From Perkinsus chesapeaki (Eukaryota > Perkinsozoa > Perkinsida > Perkinsidae), in the NCBI GenBank assembly GCA_013115145.1, contig JAAPAO010000425.1, positions 1 through 31,151 of the forward strand: DNA of 31,151 bases, given 5' to 3'. The position numbers and the translations under genes are program-made. Shown here in pieces: positions 9,193 through 19,928 of the stretch. A model generated the notes under the pieces. That model saw nothing but the letters and a program-made list of their open reading frames with translations, was not told the DNA's origin and searched no databases. Positions within the stretch are counted from its first letter, which is position 1; each line of letters begins with the position of its first letter.

Positions 9193-9461
9193 AATCTCAT
9201 TGACAAACATTGGCACGCGCGACCATACATAGGTCGACTTGTTGAGCAACAATGAGCAGAACAGGGAAATCCTTGTTGCGCATCCTTTATCATCGCGGAG
9301 ACATCGTGCGAGAAGCGAGGACGAATATGGCCCGCGTCACCAATCCGATCACGCACGCGTGTACATAGAGCCACGCTTCGCCGGATACCCACAGGATTTT
9401 ACTACTAGACACTATATAAGTTTCAGGAGGCCATCGAGAAAGACCGCTAACGATTACTGAT

Positions 9462-9476
9462 GTTCTAACTTAGAAC
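9462..9476. repeat. Short palindrome in a forward-inverted-forward triplet
   Basis: 7-bp arms around one base, followed at once by another TTCTAA, so the order is TTCTAA, TTAGAA, TTCTAA. It lies 30 bp upstream of the gene at 9507. Confidence 0.75.
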
Positions 9477-9506
9477 TTCTAAGGGATTTTCGTCTGTCCG
9501 ACAGGC

Positions 9507-9920
9507 ATGTCAATCACCTCCATCACACTTTACACTCTGTTGGTTGCGGTGCTTGAGAGTGTGGTTCCTCCGCATGATGTCTACTGCAGCGACGCTTCCC
9601 TAAGCTTCACCGGAGGTCTTTTCTTTCGCGCATATGGTCCAAACACGTTCCAAATCCTCTACTTTTTGATTTTCCCTCGTCTACTAGAACAAGTGACGGG
9701 GACTATACCCTACAAGGTCAAACCTGATGGATCTACTCTTATGCTAGATACTGCCAATAAGAACTTCACGCAGTTTGCCGACGACATCAATATCGATCCG
9801 ACTACGTGGAATGAGCTGCCGTACAACAGCACTGGTGACTCGTTCAATCTACCTATACGTAAAACACATCACTTGGTGACTCCAAGTAAGTGTCCAACGA
9901 AGATTCCTGGCAGCTGGTGA
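9507..9920 (+). CDS. Small secreted protein, copy 2 (family unknown)
   Basis: 137 residues, intronless, the same length as the copy at 1048-1461 and colinear without gaps. About 30 substitutions separate them. They are concentrated in the signal peptide, residues 40-66 and the last ten residues, while the block around WNELPYNSTGDSFNLPIR is identical. Signal peptide, the two cysteines and both N-glycosylation sequons are kept, which suggests both copies are or were under purifying selection. The 5' flank is unlike that of copy 1 and carries the retrotransposon about 315 bp upstream. The 3' flank (to about 10340) is related to that of copy 1 and to 13320-13510. Confidence 0.8.
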   Translation: MSITSITLYTLLVAVLESVVPPHDVYCSDASLSFTGGLFFRAYGPNTFQILYFLIFPRLLEQVTGTIPYKVKPDGSTLMLDTANKNFTQFADDINIDPTTWNELPYNSTGDSFNLPIRKTHHLVTPSKCPTKIPGSW

Positions 9921-10314
9921 CTTCAACACAACTACAAAAGTTGAGCTTAAACTGGCCCAGTGGCTGCCCACTGTACTTGATCCCGAACAGTGGGAGTGAG
10001 AGCAACGTAATGAGCACCTTTGTTGTTGACCAGCTAACTCGAGGGCCGATGTAGCATATCTCGTCCTTCTTGGGGTCCTAGAGGTTCATTACCAAGTACC
10101 TCTTTATCTTTTGTCTTAAGGATAGTGCTTCTTGCTTACATGTTGTATCCTTTCTACATCCTATAATATAATCTACATGGAGTCTGTAGTGATTTTACGG
10201 ATTTTATGGAGATGGTAGCTAATGGTGTGGAGCTAATATCGTATTATTTATAGTTATGATCAGATTAGAAAAGTGATTGATGGCGTTTTGATGCCAGTAA
10301 ATCGTTATTAGACT

Positions 10315-10338
10315 TCATGTTACTAACATGATGTTAGT
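10315..10338. repeat. Two interlocked palindromes
   Basis: 10315-10331 and 10322-10338 each have 8-bp arms around one base and overlap by ten. The result is ATGTTA, its inverted copy, then ATGTTA again. Confidence 0.85.
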
Positions 10339-10670
10339 GTTGAGTTAGAGGAAGATGAAGCCTCGGTTCACGATTCCGTCCGCAATCAGCTCGAAGCCGT
10401 ACCGCAACAGGGTCGAAAGGCCGTATTGTTCGATGTTACCATGCAGTAACTAGTGACAAGCACAGTCTTCGATTGGAAACAAATCTATTTGAGTCTTCAA
10501 GTGTTCCTATTTATCACAATGCGACGTAAGGGACGATTATCACCGGAAGTGTTCTTGGAGAACACAAACTCGAATCACATGCTCTACCGAGCTGTTAGTT
10601 AGCCGTCGCTGCCTCAGTGTCTAGCAGGGCGCCGCTCCAATAGTGATTCGCTCCTGTGACTCGATCCTGA

Positions 10671-10689
10671 GACTCGCAGGCTGCGAGTC
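10671..10689. repeat. Nine-bp-arm palindrome
   Basis: 9-bp arms around one base. The right arm runs on as CGAGTCACAG, which also pairs with CTGTGACTCG about 20 bases to the left, so two foldings compete. Confidence 0.8.
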
Positions 10690-10787
10690 ACAGAGTAGCG
10701 AAGAAAATTCAACAATTTCTTTTGCCGACCCTTCTGCTCACACCTAATTTACATTACTTAACTGAGGAAGCGAGATGAGAGTTGCTG

Positions 10788-10811
10788 AGTAAGCATTGCT
10801 TACTAAGCAAT
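10788..10811. repeat. Two interlocked palindromes
   Basis: 10788-10804 and 10795-10811 each have 8-bp arms around one base. The order is TAAGCA, TGCTTA, TAAGCA. Confidence 0.85.
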
Positions 10812-11123
10812 ACTTCGAAATCTTGCCACTCAGTTATGCATGACAATATTACTCCAGATTGCCCGACTTCATACTAAACTAGTATTACTAGCAGCCAATA
10901 TCAGAATTTGAGTTTATCTGATTTATCAGCGTAAAGATCAAAATTTTTGATTCAAAAAGTGCAGCGCGTTAGAGTAACGAAAAATAGTTTAGATTAACAC
11001 GTTAATTTAACAGTACACGTTTTGGTTACCAATAAAAGTTGAGTTTAGCAATGTGGCATTTTCCTCCTTAAAAACAGATGAGGATATCAGTGAGATTTGA
11101 AGTTACCAAAAAGAGTTGAGATT

Positions 11124-11142
11124 AACAGAGTCTGACTCTGTT
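11124..11142. repeat. Nine-bp-arm palindrome
   Basis: AACAGAGTC and its exact inverse around a single T. Confidence 0.75.
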
Positions 11143-11439
11143 GATAGCAACCGTGTCACCCAGAAAAACGATTAGAACCCCAAGCCTTTTCTTAGGGAGC
11201 CAGCTTGGACTGGGCTACTCTGTCACTAACCGTCGAAGCATCAATTCGCTGCCAGGAAATAATGTGTGATTGCGAGGGAGTTGGTCCGTACTCAGGCGAT
11301 AGGCAGTGCCTGTTAGGCACCATCGTGGCGCCGCCATGCGCCACCATGATGGATCATGGCTTTCACGTGTTGTGGGTCCAGATTGATCCCCACAACTTGC
11401 TATATTCCTGATTTCCCCACAACCTATAATGTCCCGAAG

Positions 11440-11463
11440 GACACTAGTAGTGTCACACTACTA
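11440..11463. repeat. Two interlocked palindromes
   Basis: 11440-11454 has 7-bp arms and 11445-11463 has 9-bp arms, each with one central base. The order is ACACTA, TAGTGT, ACACTA. Confidence 0.85.
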
Positions 11464-11742
11464 TTTCCCGAAGGGCCCTCTGATGTATTAAACTTTCGCC
11501 ATTCCCTCTATAGCTGTCGAGCCCAATATCGATTAGTTTCGCAGAGTAATTGTGTTTGCGTACACATAGATTGGTGCAGAACTTAAGTGCGGTTAGTGCG
11601 CTTATATCTATTGTCCCAGGGTCGTAGTATTGGTATTCTGGCTCAAGCTGCTTTGTTGTGTTATTCTTAGGATTTCATCAGCTGATACCGCGACACACGT
11701 CGTGAAATTCACGAACGTCACATTCCACCCCTCTACAGTGGA

Positions 11743-11808
11743 CTCCACCCCTCCACTGAGTGGAGGGGTGGAGGATGGAGGTGAGAAGTGGAGGCTCCAC
11801 TTCTCACC
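11743..11808. repeat. Tandem pair of long palindromes
   Basis: 11743-11773 has perfect 15-bp arms around one G. 11780-11808 has perfect 14-bp arms around one G. Both contain AGTGGAG-type motifs. The pair ends 12 bp before the ATG at 11821, so a transcript starting upstream would carry two strong hairpins in its 5' UTR. Confidence 0.95.
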
Positions 11809-11820
11809 CACATGTCACAG

Positions 11821-13084
11821 ATGGTGTCAACATCATTCATCTTGATCTACATTGTCATAGCTGCTGGGCATGACCAACTGAAAGATGCTTTCGACAATTT
11901 CAAGACATTGAGCGGTACTATACTTGACGCTGCGAGGACGTGCCGCACGGCCTCGCAATTATTGGGACGGCCCGTGCCAATTTAGGTCTGCCTTAAGGTA
12001 TGGCATATACACTCGAGGAAGAGGAGGAACACCTCGAAAGGTTCATATCCGACGTCAAGCGAATAGCTGCTCTTGGAAGTTTGCGCTCTGATGGGCTAGA
12101 AGAGCTATTCATTAAAAGCAGACCCGCTCTCATGCAAAGCGAGCTTCGGCGAGCTTTGAATGAGCGAGCTTCGATGCTCGAGTTCACTTCAGGGAGTGTG
12201 CTGACGTTATCAGGAATGTGCGGTGAGTCGTTTATAGCGCGGGACCATATATCCCGAAGTATGCCTTGTTTCTGGACTCCTCAGAGACCAAGGCAGGTGC
12301 AATAGCTTTGCAATAGTTGCAATAGCTGCTACTTTTTTTTGACCGTTCATGTATAAGCACCAAAGGAAGGTTTAAACAACATCTCTCTGCGGGTTATATT
12401 ATCGGCTGCTGCAGCTCCGCTGAACCTTCGAGTGGATGCACTCGGTGAGTAGCCATTCCTCAGGCTTTCGTGCGACGTTCAGAGGCTTTCTTGCTCAGAA
12501 AGCCTGGCTGCCCCGACGGTGGAGCCTGCTGAGCTCTGGCAGTTCATACAGAAAAATGGAATCCCCACTGGTACGTGAAGTCATCTTCGTCCGCAAGTCT
12601 CCTCTCGGATCAAATCGTATGTGATTGAGATGCTCAGGTGGGAACTATTCGCCCAAATTGGGCGAATCCAGTGGTTGCTGGCCATATGACTATCGACCAT
12701 GTGACCACGCACCGACGAACCCTTCCCTCTTAGGGTATACCCCCTGGAAGACTCTAGTAAGGAACCAACGATCAAGCTTGCTTTCTTTGATGTGTTTACA
12801 TATTAGCCAATTTCCAAGTTACTAACTTGCAAGACGAAGTGCCCCAATAGTAAATACAAAACTCAACTTAGAAAGTACTTGATGTGATGTGTGGGGTATC
12901 AGCATTGCAGATTATGTGCGTTCAGTGATTTGCACTTTGTGGATGAAGTAATCTCCCTCCCTAAGGACATCAACGCGATCAAGGAGGCAATCTATAAGGG
13001 GGGACCGGTGAGGAGTTCGCGATAACTTCCGACGAAGCTTCGCTTGAGGCGACATTTGACTCGATTGATCTGAAGTTGTTATAA
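11821..13084 (+). CDS. Multi-exon secreted protein, 3' end unresolved (family unknown)
   Basis: Exon 1 (11821-11914) starts MVSTSFILIYIVIAAG, a good signal peptide. Exon 2 (11998-12222) has an acidic helix (LEEEEEHLERF) and an alpha-rich segment. Small exons follow at 12415-12444, 12499-12570 (ending WQFIQKNGIPTG) and 12638-12756 (Cys-containing, GCWPYDYRPC). The first four introns are all phase 1 with GT-AG ends, which supports a real gene. A last exon near 12900-13020 encodes VDEVISLPKDINAIKEAIYKGG. Its phase does not fit exon 5. A likely continuation, EEFAITSDEASLEATFDSIDLKLL, is in another frame after a run of six G at about 12997-13002. The 3' half may be frameshifted or have a missed exon. 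I recognise no domain. Confidence 0.5.
12647..12667. repeat. Ten-bp-arm palindrome inside a probable exon
   Basis: ATTCGCCCAA and its exact inverse around one A. It falls within the proposed exon 12638-12756, one of only two such structures in coding-like DNA. Confidence 0.85.
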
Positions 13085-13319
13085 AAGTCGTACACTTTTG
13101 CAGGTAATGGCTGACTTTTTAGTCCGGAACGATCTTTATTGGAAAACGAGATTTACTGGAACTTCCTTGGTTTAGTCTGGAGTTAGTAGTGGAACGAGCA
13201 ATGGGGTGATTTCGGTCGCGTCAGGGTGGCCCTCGGTCAGTGTCGCATAGAAGAGAAAATGACGTATGGGATCCCTAAAGTTAGTAGATAAACATTGCTG
13301 TCCCGCTCAGGAGCACCGT

Positions 13320-13510
13320 ACTGATTTTGTGCTTTCTATGTAGCTGGTAGCTATGGTGATATTATCACCGTGATAAGCCAATATCTTATCAGTTATTACT
13401 TCAAATAGATTAGTGAGGTAACTGTTGGTACTTTGATGCCAGTAGTTCGTTAGTGGGCCCTATGTTATTAATAGTCGGTCAGTGTTGGGAACTCAACATT
13501 GAAAGATTAC
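13320..13510 (+). repeat. Diverged copy of the 3' flank of the secreted-protein genes
   Basis: 13433-13497 aligns with 10277-10342 (TTTGATGCCAGTA, then TCGTTA, a TATGTTA-like stretch and CAGTGTTG or TTAGTGTTG) at roughly 70% by eye. The gene ending near 13084 may therefore be a distant relative of the 137-residue genes, or this may be an orphan flank. Confidence 0.5.
13355..13369. repeat. Short palindrome in a forward-inverted-forward triplet
   Basis: 7-bp arms around one base, followed at once by another GTGATA. Confidence 0.75.
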
Positions 13511-13987
13511 ATGTAGTTGTAGGTGATCCCACCGATTGGTTTCCGATGATCTGCTAGCCTACTTGAATGCGGCTCTGAATCCCTTTTATGCTAAGAGTCT
13601 TAGCCTAAGACCCTTTCATATCATGTGGCCACACACATCTCCCGGGTCGGGAAGGATTGGGCAAAGTATCAGACATGACGGGACCGCAGCGCATTGCTAC
13701 GCCACAGCTCAGTATTTCTTCGATAGATGCAACCGTTACCTGTTTGTTCCGTCTCGCGCTGCATGCATGTACACGTATCTTATTGAGCGTTTCTCTATGA
13801 CGCGCACCGCCATTGTGTCCCGGGCGAGCCACTCCCTCTGTCCGTACGGGTTTTACTAACGCGACACTCCGTTTGCTCACATCTACTGTAGAAGCCGTAC
13901 CGGAACCTTTATTGGCGAATCCGGCGGGACGTAAGATGAAGCAGATTGCCTGTACGGCTAAGGTTAGGACCGTTATAATAACACCCG

Positions 13988-14086
13988 TGTCCGGTGTAGT
14001 GACTACACCGGACAAGGGGGTCTGGACAAGGGCAACAGGAACAACTTGTTCCTGTTGCCGTCTTGTTCCGAACAAGACGGCAACAG
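13988..14086. repeat. Cluster of three long palindromes
   Basis: 13988-14014 has 13-bp arms, 14031-14059 has 14-bp arms and 14052-14086 has 17-bp arms. All are perfect with a single central base. The last two share eight bases, so GGCAACAG appears forward, inverted and forward again. This is the strongest cluster in the window. Confidence 0.95.
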
Positions 14087-14295
14087 ATGCGCGATTCTGT
14101 GCGCACGGTGATGGGATGCAAATTTCGCCCGCCCTGTTATATAACACAAACCGTTTCGTATTTGACCTTGTCCTTCAAGTATGTATTACTATATGTTCAA
14201 AACTTGCCGCCCTTCAAATTTCAGAACAAAACTCAAAATTGGCTGAGAAATAATTTTTTCGCGATTTGCCTAAGGAAAATGCACGGTCCTTAGAG

Positions 14296-14310
14296 CCTCT
14301 AAGTTAGAGG
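14296..14310. repeat. Short palindrome in an inverted triplet
   Basis: 7-bp arms around one base. With the TTAGAG just before it, the order is TTAGAG, CTCTAA, TTAGAG. Confidence 0.75.
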
Positions 14311-14427
14311 TCTCCTTCCTTGTCCATTCCCCAGGGTAGAGGCGGCGATTTCAAGTACTAGTGGAAACTCAATGACCATTTTCGCTTTATTTAACAACCA
14401 GACAGTGTGAGGCATGCGTTTGACATA

Positions 14428-17400
14428 TCAAAGAACGTCCAATTCTGGACACTGCAAAGTCTTCGACTTCTTCATCAGCTCTTCCAGCTCACTCCGCGTT
14501 TTCTCGAGACGAGCCTCCAAAGAGGTCTGATCATATCAACATCAAACGTGGTTAGTATACGTATCCCACTTTGCGTTTTCGAGCACCCTCGAGTGCTTCC
14601 TGTTTCTTTGTCAGCTCGTTCTTTATCTTTTCAAGGCTCTCCTGGGAGGCCTTCTGAGACCTCTCCGCCTTGCTCAAGGCGGCTATCTCAACATTCAACC
14701 GAGAAGCGGCATCTCGAACCTGAGCGTTGATGTGTGTCAACTCGGCTAGATGTCGAGTAAGCTACATCATTGCCCCGGTCGACCTGGTTCACTCTGAGTT
14801 GCTTCACAACTTCGGCGGCCATATTCATTTGGCTTTTAAGCGGCTCCAATTGCTTCCGTAACTTCCCCTCCTCCTCCTCAATCTTATCGTAATCGCTCAT
14901 CAAATTCGTCACATTCTTCATCTAAAAATCCGACTCCACAACTCCAGTCTACCGTATCGGCACCCTACCACTCCCCGTAGAGCATCCTCATCTAGCTTCT
15001 TCTCTTTTCTAATTTCTTCTGTAGATGCCTTCAAAGCTTTCACTGCTTTCTCAATAGCAGTTTTCCTGTCACGGCTGCTGCTGCCACCAACTATTAACCA
15101 GCTTGCCATTCACCTTTTCATCAGCTGCTGTTCAAGTGTCTTGCTATGTTCATATCGGTCGGATACCTCCTGTAGCTTCGTATGGCTGTCGCTGCTTGCC
15201 TCGTGAGCTCTTTCGTATTTCTCAGCGAAAATCGCTTGTTCCTCAGTCAGATGGTCATATGTGACCGTCTGCATGTCAACCGCCGGTTTCAGGCGTTCCA
15301 TGAGAAGTGACTTACATTATTCTTCTCCTCCTTCTTTGAGATGTCATTACGTTTCTCGAGCTCGCTCAATATCTTCGATGCCGTCTCAGACTGCTCCACG
15401 GCCTTCTTCAACTTCGTCGCGATGAGATCTCGGTCTCTCTGGGCATCACTCACCTCACCAACGAGGCTCTGAGAATTCTTCAGAGTGCGTCTTGTCTCCC
15501 AGTCAACTTACCCTCACGCGGCTCTCTATCATACCCACAGTGGTATTAGCCTTATAAAGGGCGAGATCGACCTACTTCGAGAATGCCATGACAATCTGCC
15601 CGGATTCTAACCTCAGTTGTGAGCTTCTCAATAAGCTCCTCTGACATATTAGCTGCGACCTGTTTCGATGGATTCTGTACAAACGTTCGTAGCTCGACTT
15701 GGTCAGGTGTGTCTTCCGCTCCTAAAGGGATCACCTTGAATGATGTAAGGTGAGCCAGTAAGACTTACGAGACCCGTGACGGAGCCGTTTGAACTGCAAC
15801 AAGGATTCGATTGGATCTGGTAATCCGTCATTTTCCGTAACTGCCGCAGTCGCGGAATCTTCCTCTTCATCACGGGCAGACCTGGACAGGAAACCATACC
15901 AACTTTCGCTCAAATCCTATCAGTGACCCCTCCGGGGGGGGCCCAGTTAACTTACTTAGCAGCATTATCCATAAGAAGGCTTTTAGCATGCTCAACTTCC
16001 TTTCTTGCTTGTTCCAACATCCTGTCAGCTTCCGATGAGGAGGAGTTCGTTACGTTAACTCGCTGAGCTTCAAGCCTAGATACTCTCAGTCCAACAAGTT
16101 GCCCAGTTGCCCAGTAGTTGTCTTACACTTCTCTGGCCTTTTGCAGTCTCAATATGTCCCCGCTTTTGGCGTTGAACCTTGATACGAGAAATAACAATGG
16201 ACCCAGCAAAGACTACTTCAATGAGGTGGTTCAGTCTAACCCAACAACCATACCAGGACGACGTCGTCATCCTTTCTATAACAATGCCAAGTATAACCAT
16301 ATCAGCGCTTCTTATATTTGTACCAACGGAATTTTTCGCTCAACGTTTATCCATACAAGCACTATGTTTGATCGATCGGATTTCAACAATCAAATCCTTA
16401 ATTGTCAATCATATCCATCATCCCATATTTCAGCCTTAATAATCCCTCAGCTAGACTTTCTCCATTTTCACCGAGAACCCTTTCCCCGAACATTTGCTCA
16501 CTCTTGTTTAGCCGCCTCCAACTGTGTCTTGACCAGATGAAGCCTCTCCTGAGCTTGCTTCAGGTCTCTCGTATTCATCTCCGTTGCCACACGTGCCAGT
16601 GACCCTTCACAAGAGTCCAGTCCTCACCCATCCTCACAGCGCCCTTACTGTTCTTCAGCATGGCCGAATCCAACTGCCTATCCAGCTCATCTAGTCTTCG
16701 TTTGCTGTCCTCTACCTTCGTTTGATATTCCGAACTGACATCGGCAGTTCTGCCGACATCCCCCAAAGCACCTACATGTAGCCGTCCAACTCGCTCCGCT
16801 TTTTCTCAATTTCCTTCTCCTCGTTTCTTGCCTTAGTATTCTGCTCCTTTGCCGCTTCAAGCTTGGATTCCTAAACAGATATATTCAACAGAGCCCGAAA
16901 TATGCCGCTAGCCCGACCCCTACCAGCTTTTTCAGCGCCCCTTGATGACTGCTATAAGATTTAATAGATACTGCGAGTGACTGTTGTCGCTCAGCAAGAG
17001 CCTCACCGGCCTTCCTGAAGGTTCTGAGAAACTTCCCAATGTCGTTCAGTCAACAAGACAAGTGCCCGACTCAGTTTTGGAGGCAACGTTGTCCTTAACC
17101 ATCTTTTCCTTGGCTCGGGCATCTTGGAGCATCCCACCCACACGGGCCTCCTCTGACGACACTCCCTGAAATAGGATCGCTTCGCAACACACAACTCCAG
17201 CGGGAGTCGCCTAGTTTTCATAATGCGCACGTCGCCCTAAGATTCTCCGAGCTCAGTTTCACTGACCACCCCCGAATACTACCTTCATCTTACTCTCAAC
17301 ATTGGATACAAAGCTCTTAAGATCCTTCAAACGCTCTTCCTTCGTTCCCAGAGTTTCCTAAACAATCCTCCCAGCTTTCTTTTCCCCTTTCCTATTACAG

Positions 17401-17880
17401 TGGCCTTCTGCAATGCAGCTTCCTTTGACGCCAGGGAACTCTCGGCCACCTTCACGTCAGATTTCTACCAACAAAGCCCGCTAATTTACCCCTGTAATAC
17501 TATCTTACTGCGCTGTGAACCCTCGCCATCTTTCCTTCCAACTCATCGGTGAGCTCCCTAAAGCGAGATACTTAACGGAGCCGGCCTTGACAACACCCTA
17601 CCCCATGCGATCTTGCAGCTCGCTCTCGCCGTTGGAGCACTCGGTCATCTCGTCCTCGGCTGACTTGACGCTGAGCTCAAGATTCCTTACATTCTGCTGA
17701 GCTGCGAGAGCTTGCTGGTATCTTTTGAGGAATCATTTCATCCTACAACAAAGGCAATTACATTGTCGAGCAGTCCGGGTTGGGCGCGCCGGTGTCCAAT
17801 GAAGCCTGGCCCGAAGAGCCCCTAAAACCATGTGATAAATATAGGAGTGTCCCAGCTAGTGGGGACCAATGAAGCCGCAT
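14428..17880 (-). CDS. Long coiled-coil protein with signal peptide
   Basis: A gene of many small exons. Exon 1 (17880-17762) begins MRLHWSPLAGTLLYLSHGF, a probable signal peptide. Exon 2 (17721-17602) joins it in phase across a 40-nt intron and opens the coiled coil (YQQALAAQQNVRNLELSVKSAEDEM). Nearly all later exons encode charged heptad-type helices. Examples are KVEDSKRRLDELDRQLDSAM (near 16700), QAQERLHLVKTQLEAAKQ (16500-16560) and EQSETASKILSELEKR (15340-15440). The last four exon ends fit exactly: 14921-14784, 14740-14570 and 14526-14428 are separated by 43-nt introns, one holding TACTAAC. A longer intron seems to span about 16090-16490. No motor, SMC or kinase motif is visible. Identity unknown. 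A long secretory-pathway coiled coil is odd, so the signal peptide needs proof. Confidence 0.8.
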
Positions 17881-18066
17881 AGTTAAATTTGGTGATATAA
17901 ACAGTAATGGCTGAAAGGGAAGGCTCTTTTTACTCATGTGGTCGTCAGGAACTTCAACCGAAAATGCGCAGTCAGAGTAGCGCGCGCCATTCTAATCGAT
18001 TATTTATAAAGCACGGACCCTTCCCGTTGCAGTATACGTACGTAGGTTTGCAACAGGTTTGTTTTC
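17881..18066. promoter_or_regulatory. Divergent promoter region
   Basis: 186 bp between two opposite start codons (coiled-coil protein on minus, fucose synthase on plus). It must hold both promoters and 5' UTRs. I see no TATA box at a standard position. Confidence 0.5.
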
Positions 18067-19928
18067 ATGTCTCCTAGGCGACCAGTTGTTCTGGTTACAG
18101 GCGGTAGAGGTCTCGTAGGGAAGGCTGTCGAGCAGGAGGTACTTCCGGAGCACTTGTCGTTGAACCTGGCATCCACGAAGGGTCAGAAGCTTCTGGGTTA
18201 GAATGATTGCTTTGGCTTTCTATCATATAATGCACTGCCACACGCGGCTGAAGACTTACTTCGCTGTCGTCTCGACATTGCTTTTCAATAGGCTTTAAAA
18301 TTGACGAGCGGTACTCAAGTTCGTCACAAGATACTCTGCAGCACCATTTTGTGTCATCTCTTCTAGGTAGGGAGATTGCCGCCCACTTCGCCTGGGGCCG
18401 ATGCCGAATGGCACTTTGTTCACTCTGGCGATGCCGACCTTCGTGACCCCGAAGCTACCGCTGCTCTGTTTGATAAGTACTGCCGCTCGCTCCGCACTAT
18501 GAATAATTTTCCCGCGCAGTATCCAGCCGACACATCTCGTCCATTTGGCCGCCAGAGTCGGCGGACTGTTTGCCAATATGGAAGACAACTTGGGATTTTT
18601 CGAGGAGAATCTCAAGCTCAATAGCAACGTGCTAAGGAACGCCGCCCGTACCGGGGTGATGAACGAACTAAACTCGTATGTAACAAAATGTCACAGGTCA
18701 GAAACGCCATATTTTGCCTGAGCACTTGCGTCTTTCCCGCTGCTGCCGAGCTGCCCATCACAGAATCCGACCTCCATCAAGGTTGGTATACTTTAATAGA
18801 ACTGGAAGATGCAATATCATCAGGGCCTCCGCATTTCTCGAATGAAGGTTACGCATATAGTAAACGAATGATGGAGTGCGAGGTTCGGTATTACCGGAAA
18901 GCGTACGGCTCCACTAGTGAGTGATTTTGCCGATAATACAACAGGTACAATCTACCCAACTGGCTTTGTGTCGTGCCCACTAACATATATGGTCCCTATG
19001 ACAACTTCCATTTGGTGGGCTCTCATGTGGTACCAGCACTCATTCGGAAATGCTATCAAGCAAAAGAGCAGGGACAGGTGGCGATTCGGAGTTTGTTGGC
19101 CGAGACAGGTCGACGTTTCTTAGGCATTCGTAGTGCTGGGAACTGGCAAGCCTTTACGTCAATTCATCTACTCCATGGACATGGCGGTAAGCTTTGGTCT
19201 ACTTGTGCCAGAAGTAGTTGCTTTTCAGCGGATCATCCTTCAACTCTTATTCGAGCCACCTCAGAAGGGGGATGTTGATCCGACGGTTACAGAGAGACAA
19301 GAGATTGTGTCGTAATAAGGGTCATGCAGTTGAACAGGGTGATTCGGGGCAACGGGAATGTGGGCTGAGATATTGATAAAGGAAGTAAATACGAATGAGG
19401 AAGTTTTCTGGAAGTCTAATATGGGTTGGTGACCAGCTTGAGCAGCCTTGGATGAACTGCTGGTCTGTAAATTCGTACGTCCATCAAGCGTGTTGGATAT
19501 GAACACTTCCGTGTTGAAATGTATGCTTTATTAAACGCATGTCTTCAAGTTGAGTGTTTCTTAATAGATCCTCTTCCGAACTGGGGGTTCTTTCCCAAAG
19601 CCTCTTCATAGAAGTATCTTCAGTTACATATGTTGCGGTGATAAAGACTCAGTGGATGGCGAAATTAGTATAGCAGAAGTTGCCCGGACTATTGCTAAAG
19701 CGATGGGCTTTCATGGAGAACTCAAGGTGATTTTTACAAGTCTGGAAGCTACAAATTTCGTGCCAGTTCGACTCGACTAAAAGCGATGGTATCTTTCGGA
19801 AGACGGCCAGTAACGATAGGCTCCGGAAAGAAGTGCTACCTGACGACTTCGAGTTCACTCCGTTTGAGGAGGGCATAACTAAGACTTGTGAATGGTTTGT
19901 GAATCACCACGATGAAGCAAGGATGTGA
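18067..19928 (+). CDS. GDP-L-fucose synthase (epimerase-reductase)
   Basis: Converts GDP-4-keto-6-deoxy-mannose to GDP-L-fucose with NADPH, in the cytosol; it supplies fucosylation. Ten exons: 18067-18138, 18367-18476, 18520-18655, 18697-18781, 18824-18920, 18945-19077, 19124-19186, 19229-19311, 19624-19726, 19767-19928. They sum to 347 codons plus stop, close to the family's usual 320-330. Evidence: VTGGRGLVG is the NADP-binding loop, LAARVGG and CLSTCVFP hold the catalytic-site Cys/Ser, GYAYSKRM is the YxxxK motif, and PTNIYGPYDNF and GTGKPLRQFIYSMD are family signatures. FDSTKSDGIFRKTASN and TPFEEGI lie near the C-terminus. Most introns are 40-46 nt; one would be only 24 nt (18921-18944). 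The exon 8/9 junction is less certain. Confidence 0.93.
18921..18944 (+). other. Proposed 24-nt intron
   Basis: GTGATTTTGCCGATAATACAACAG. It has GT-AG ends, contains in-frame stops, and its removal keeps the fucose synthase frame across a conserved region. The more canonical donor GTGAGT at 18917 would give 28 nt and break the frame. Confidence 0.5.

Larger units (their letters stand above)
9921..11820. other. Gene-free interval dense in palindromes
   Basis: No credible gene. 10020-10340 is the shared 3' flank of the small secreted-protein genes. The rest carries inverted repeats at 10315-10338, 10671-10689, 10788-10811, 11124-11142, 11440-11463 and 11743-11808. The short frames at 11205-11586 and 11608-11845 overlap these repeats and look accidental. 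Confidence 0.5.
13085..14427. other. Gene-free interval
   Basis: No gene I can support. Long open frames occur on both strands at 13605-14253, but they run through the palindromes at 13988-14086. Palindromes mirror open frames onto the other strand. Neither frame has a recognisable domain. 14250-14427 would hold the 3' flank of the minus-strand coiled-coil gene. Confidence 0.5.

Noticed and set aside
12300-12332. GCAATAG direct repeats as a CRISPR-like or regulatory array
   Set aside because: Only three short imperfect units without spacers; a simple local duplication.
13605-14253. 180-codon minus-strand and 146-codon plus-strand open frames
   Set aside because: They overlap each other and the three large palindromes, which mirror open frames between strands. 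No domain, signal peptide or relative.
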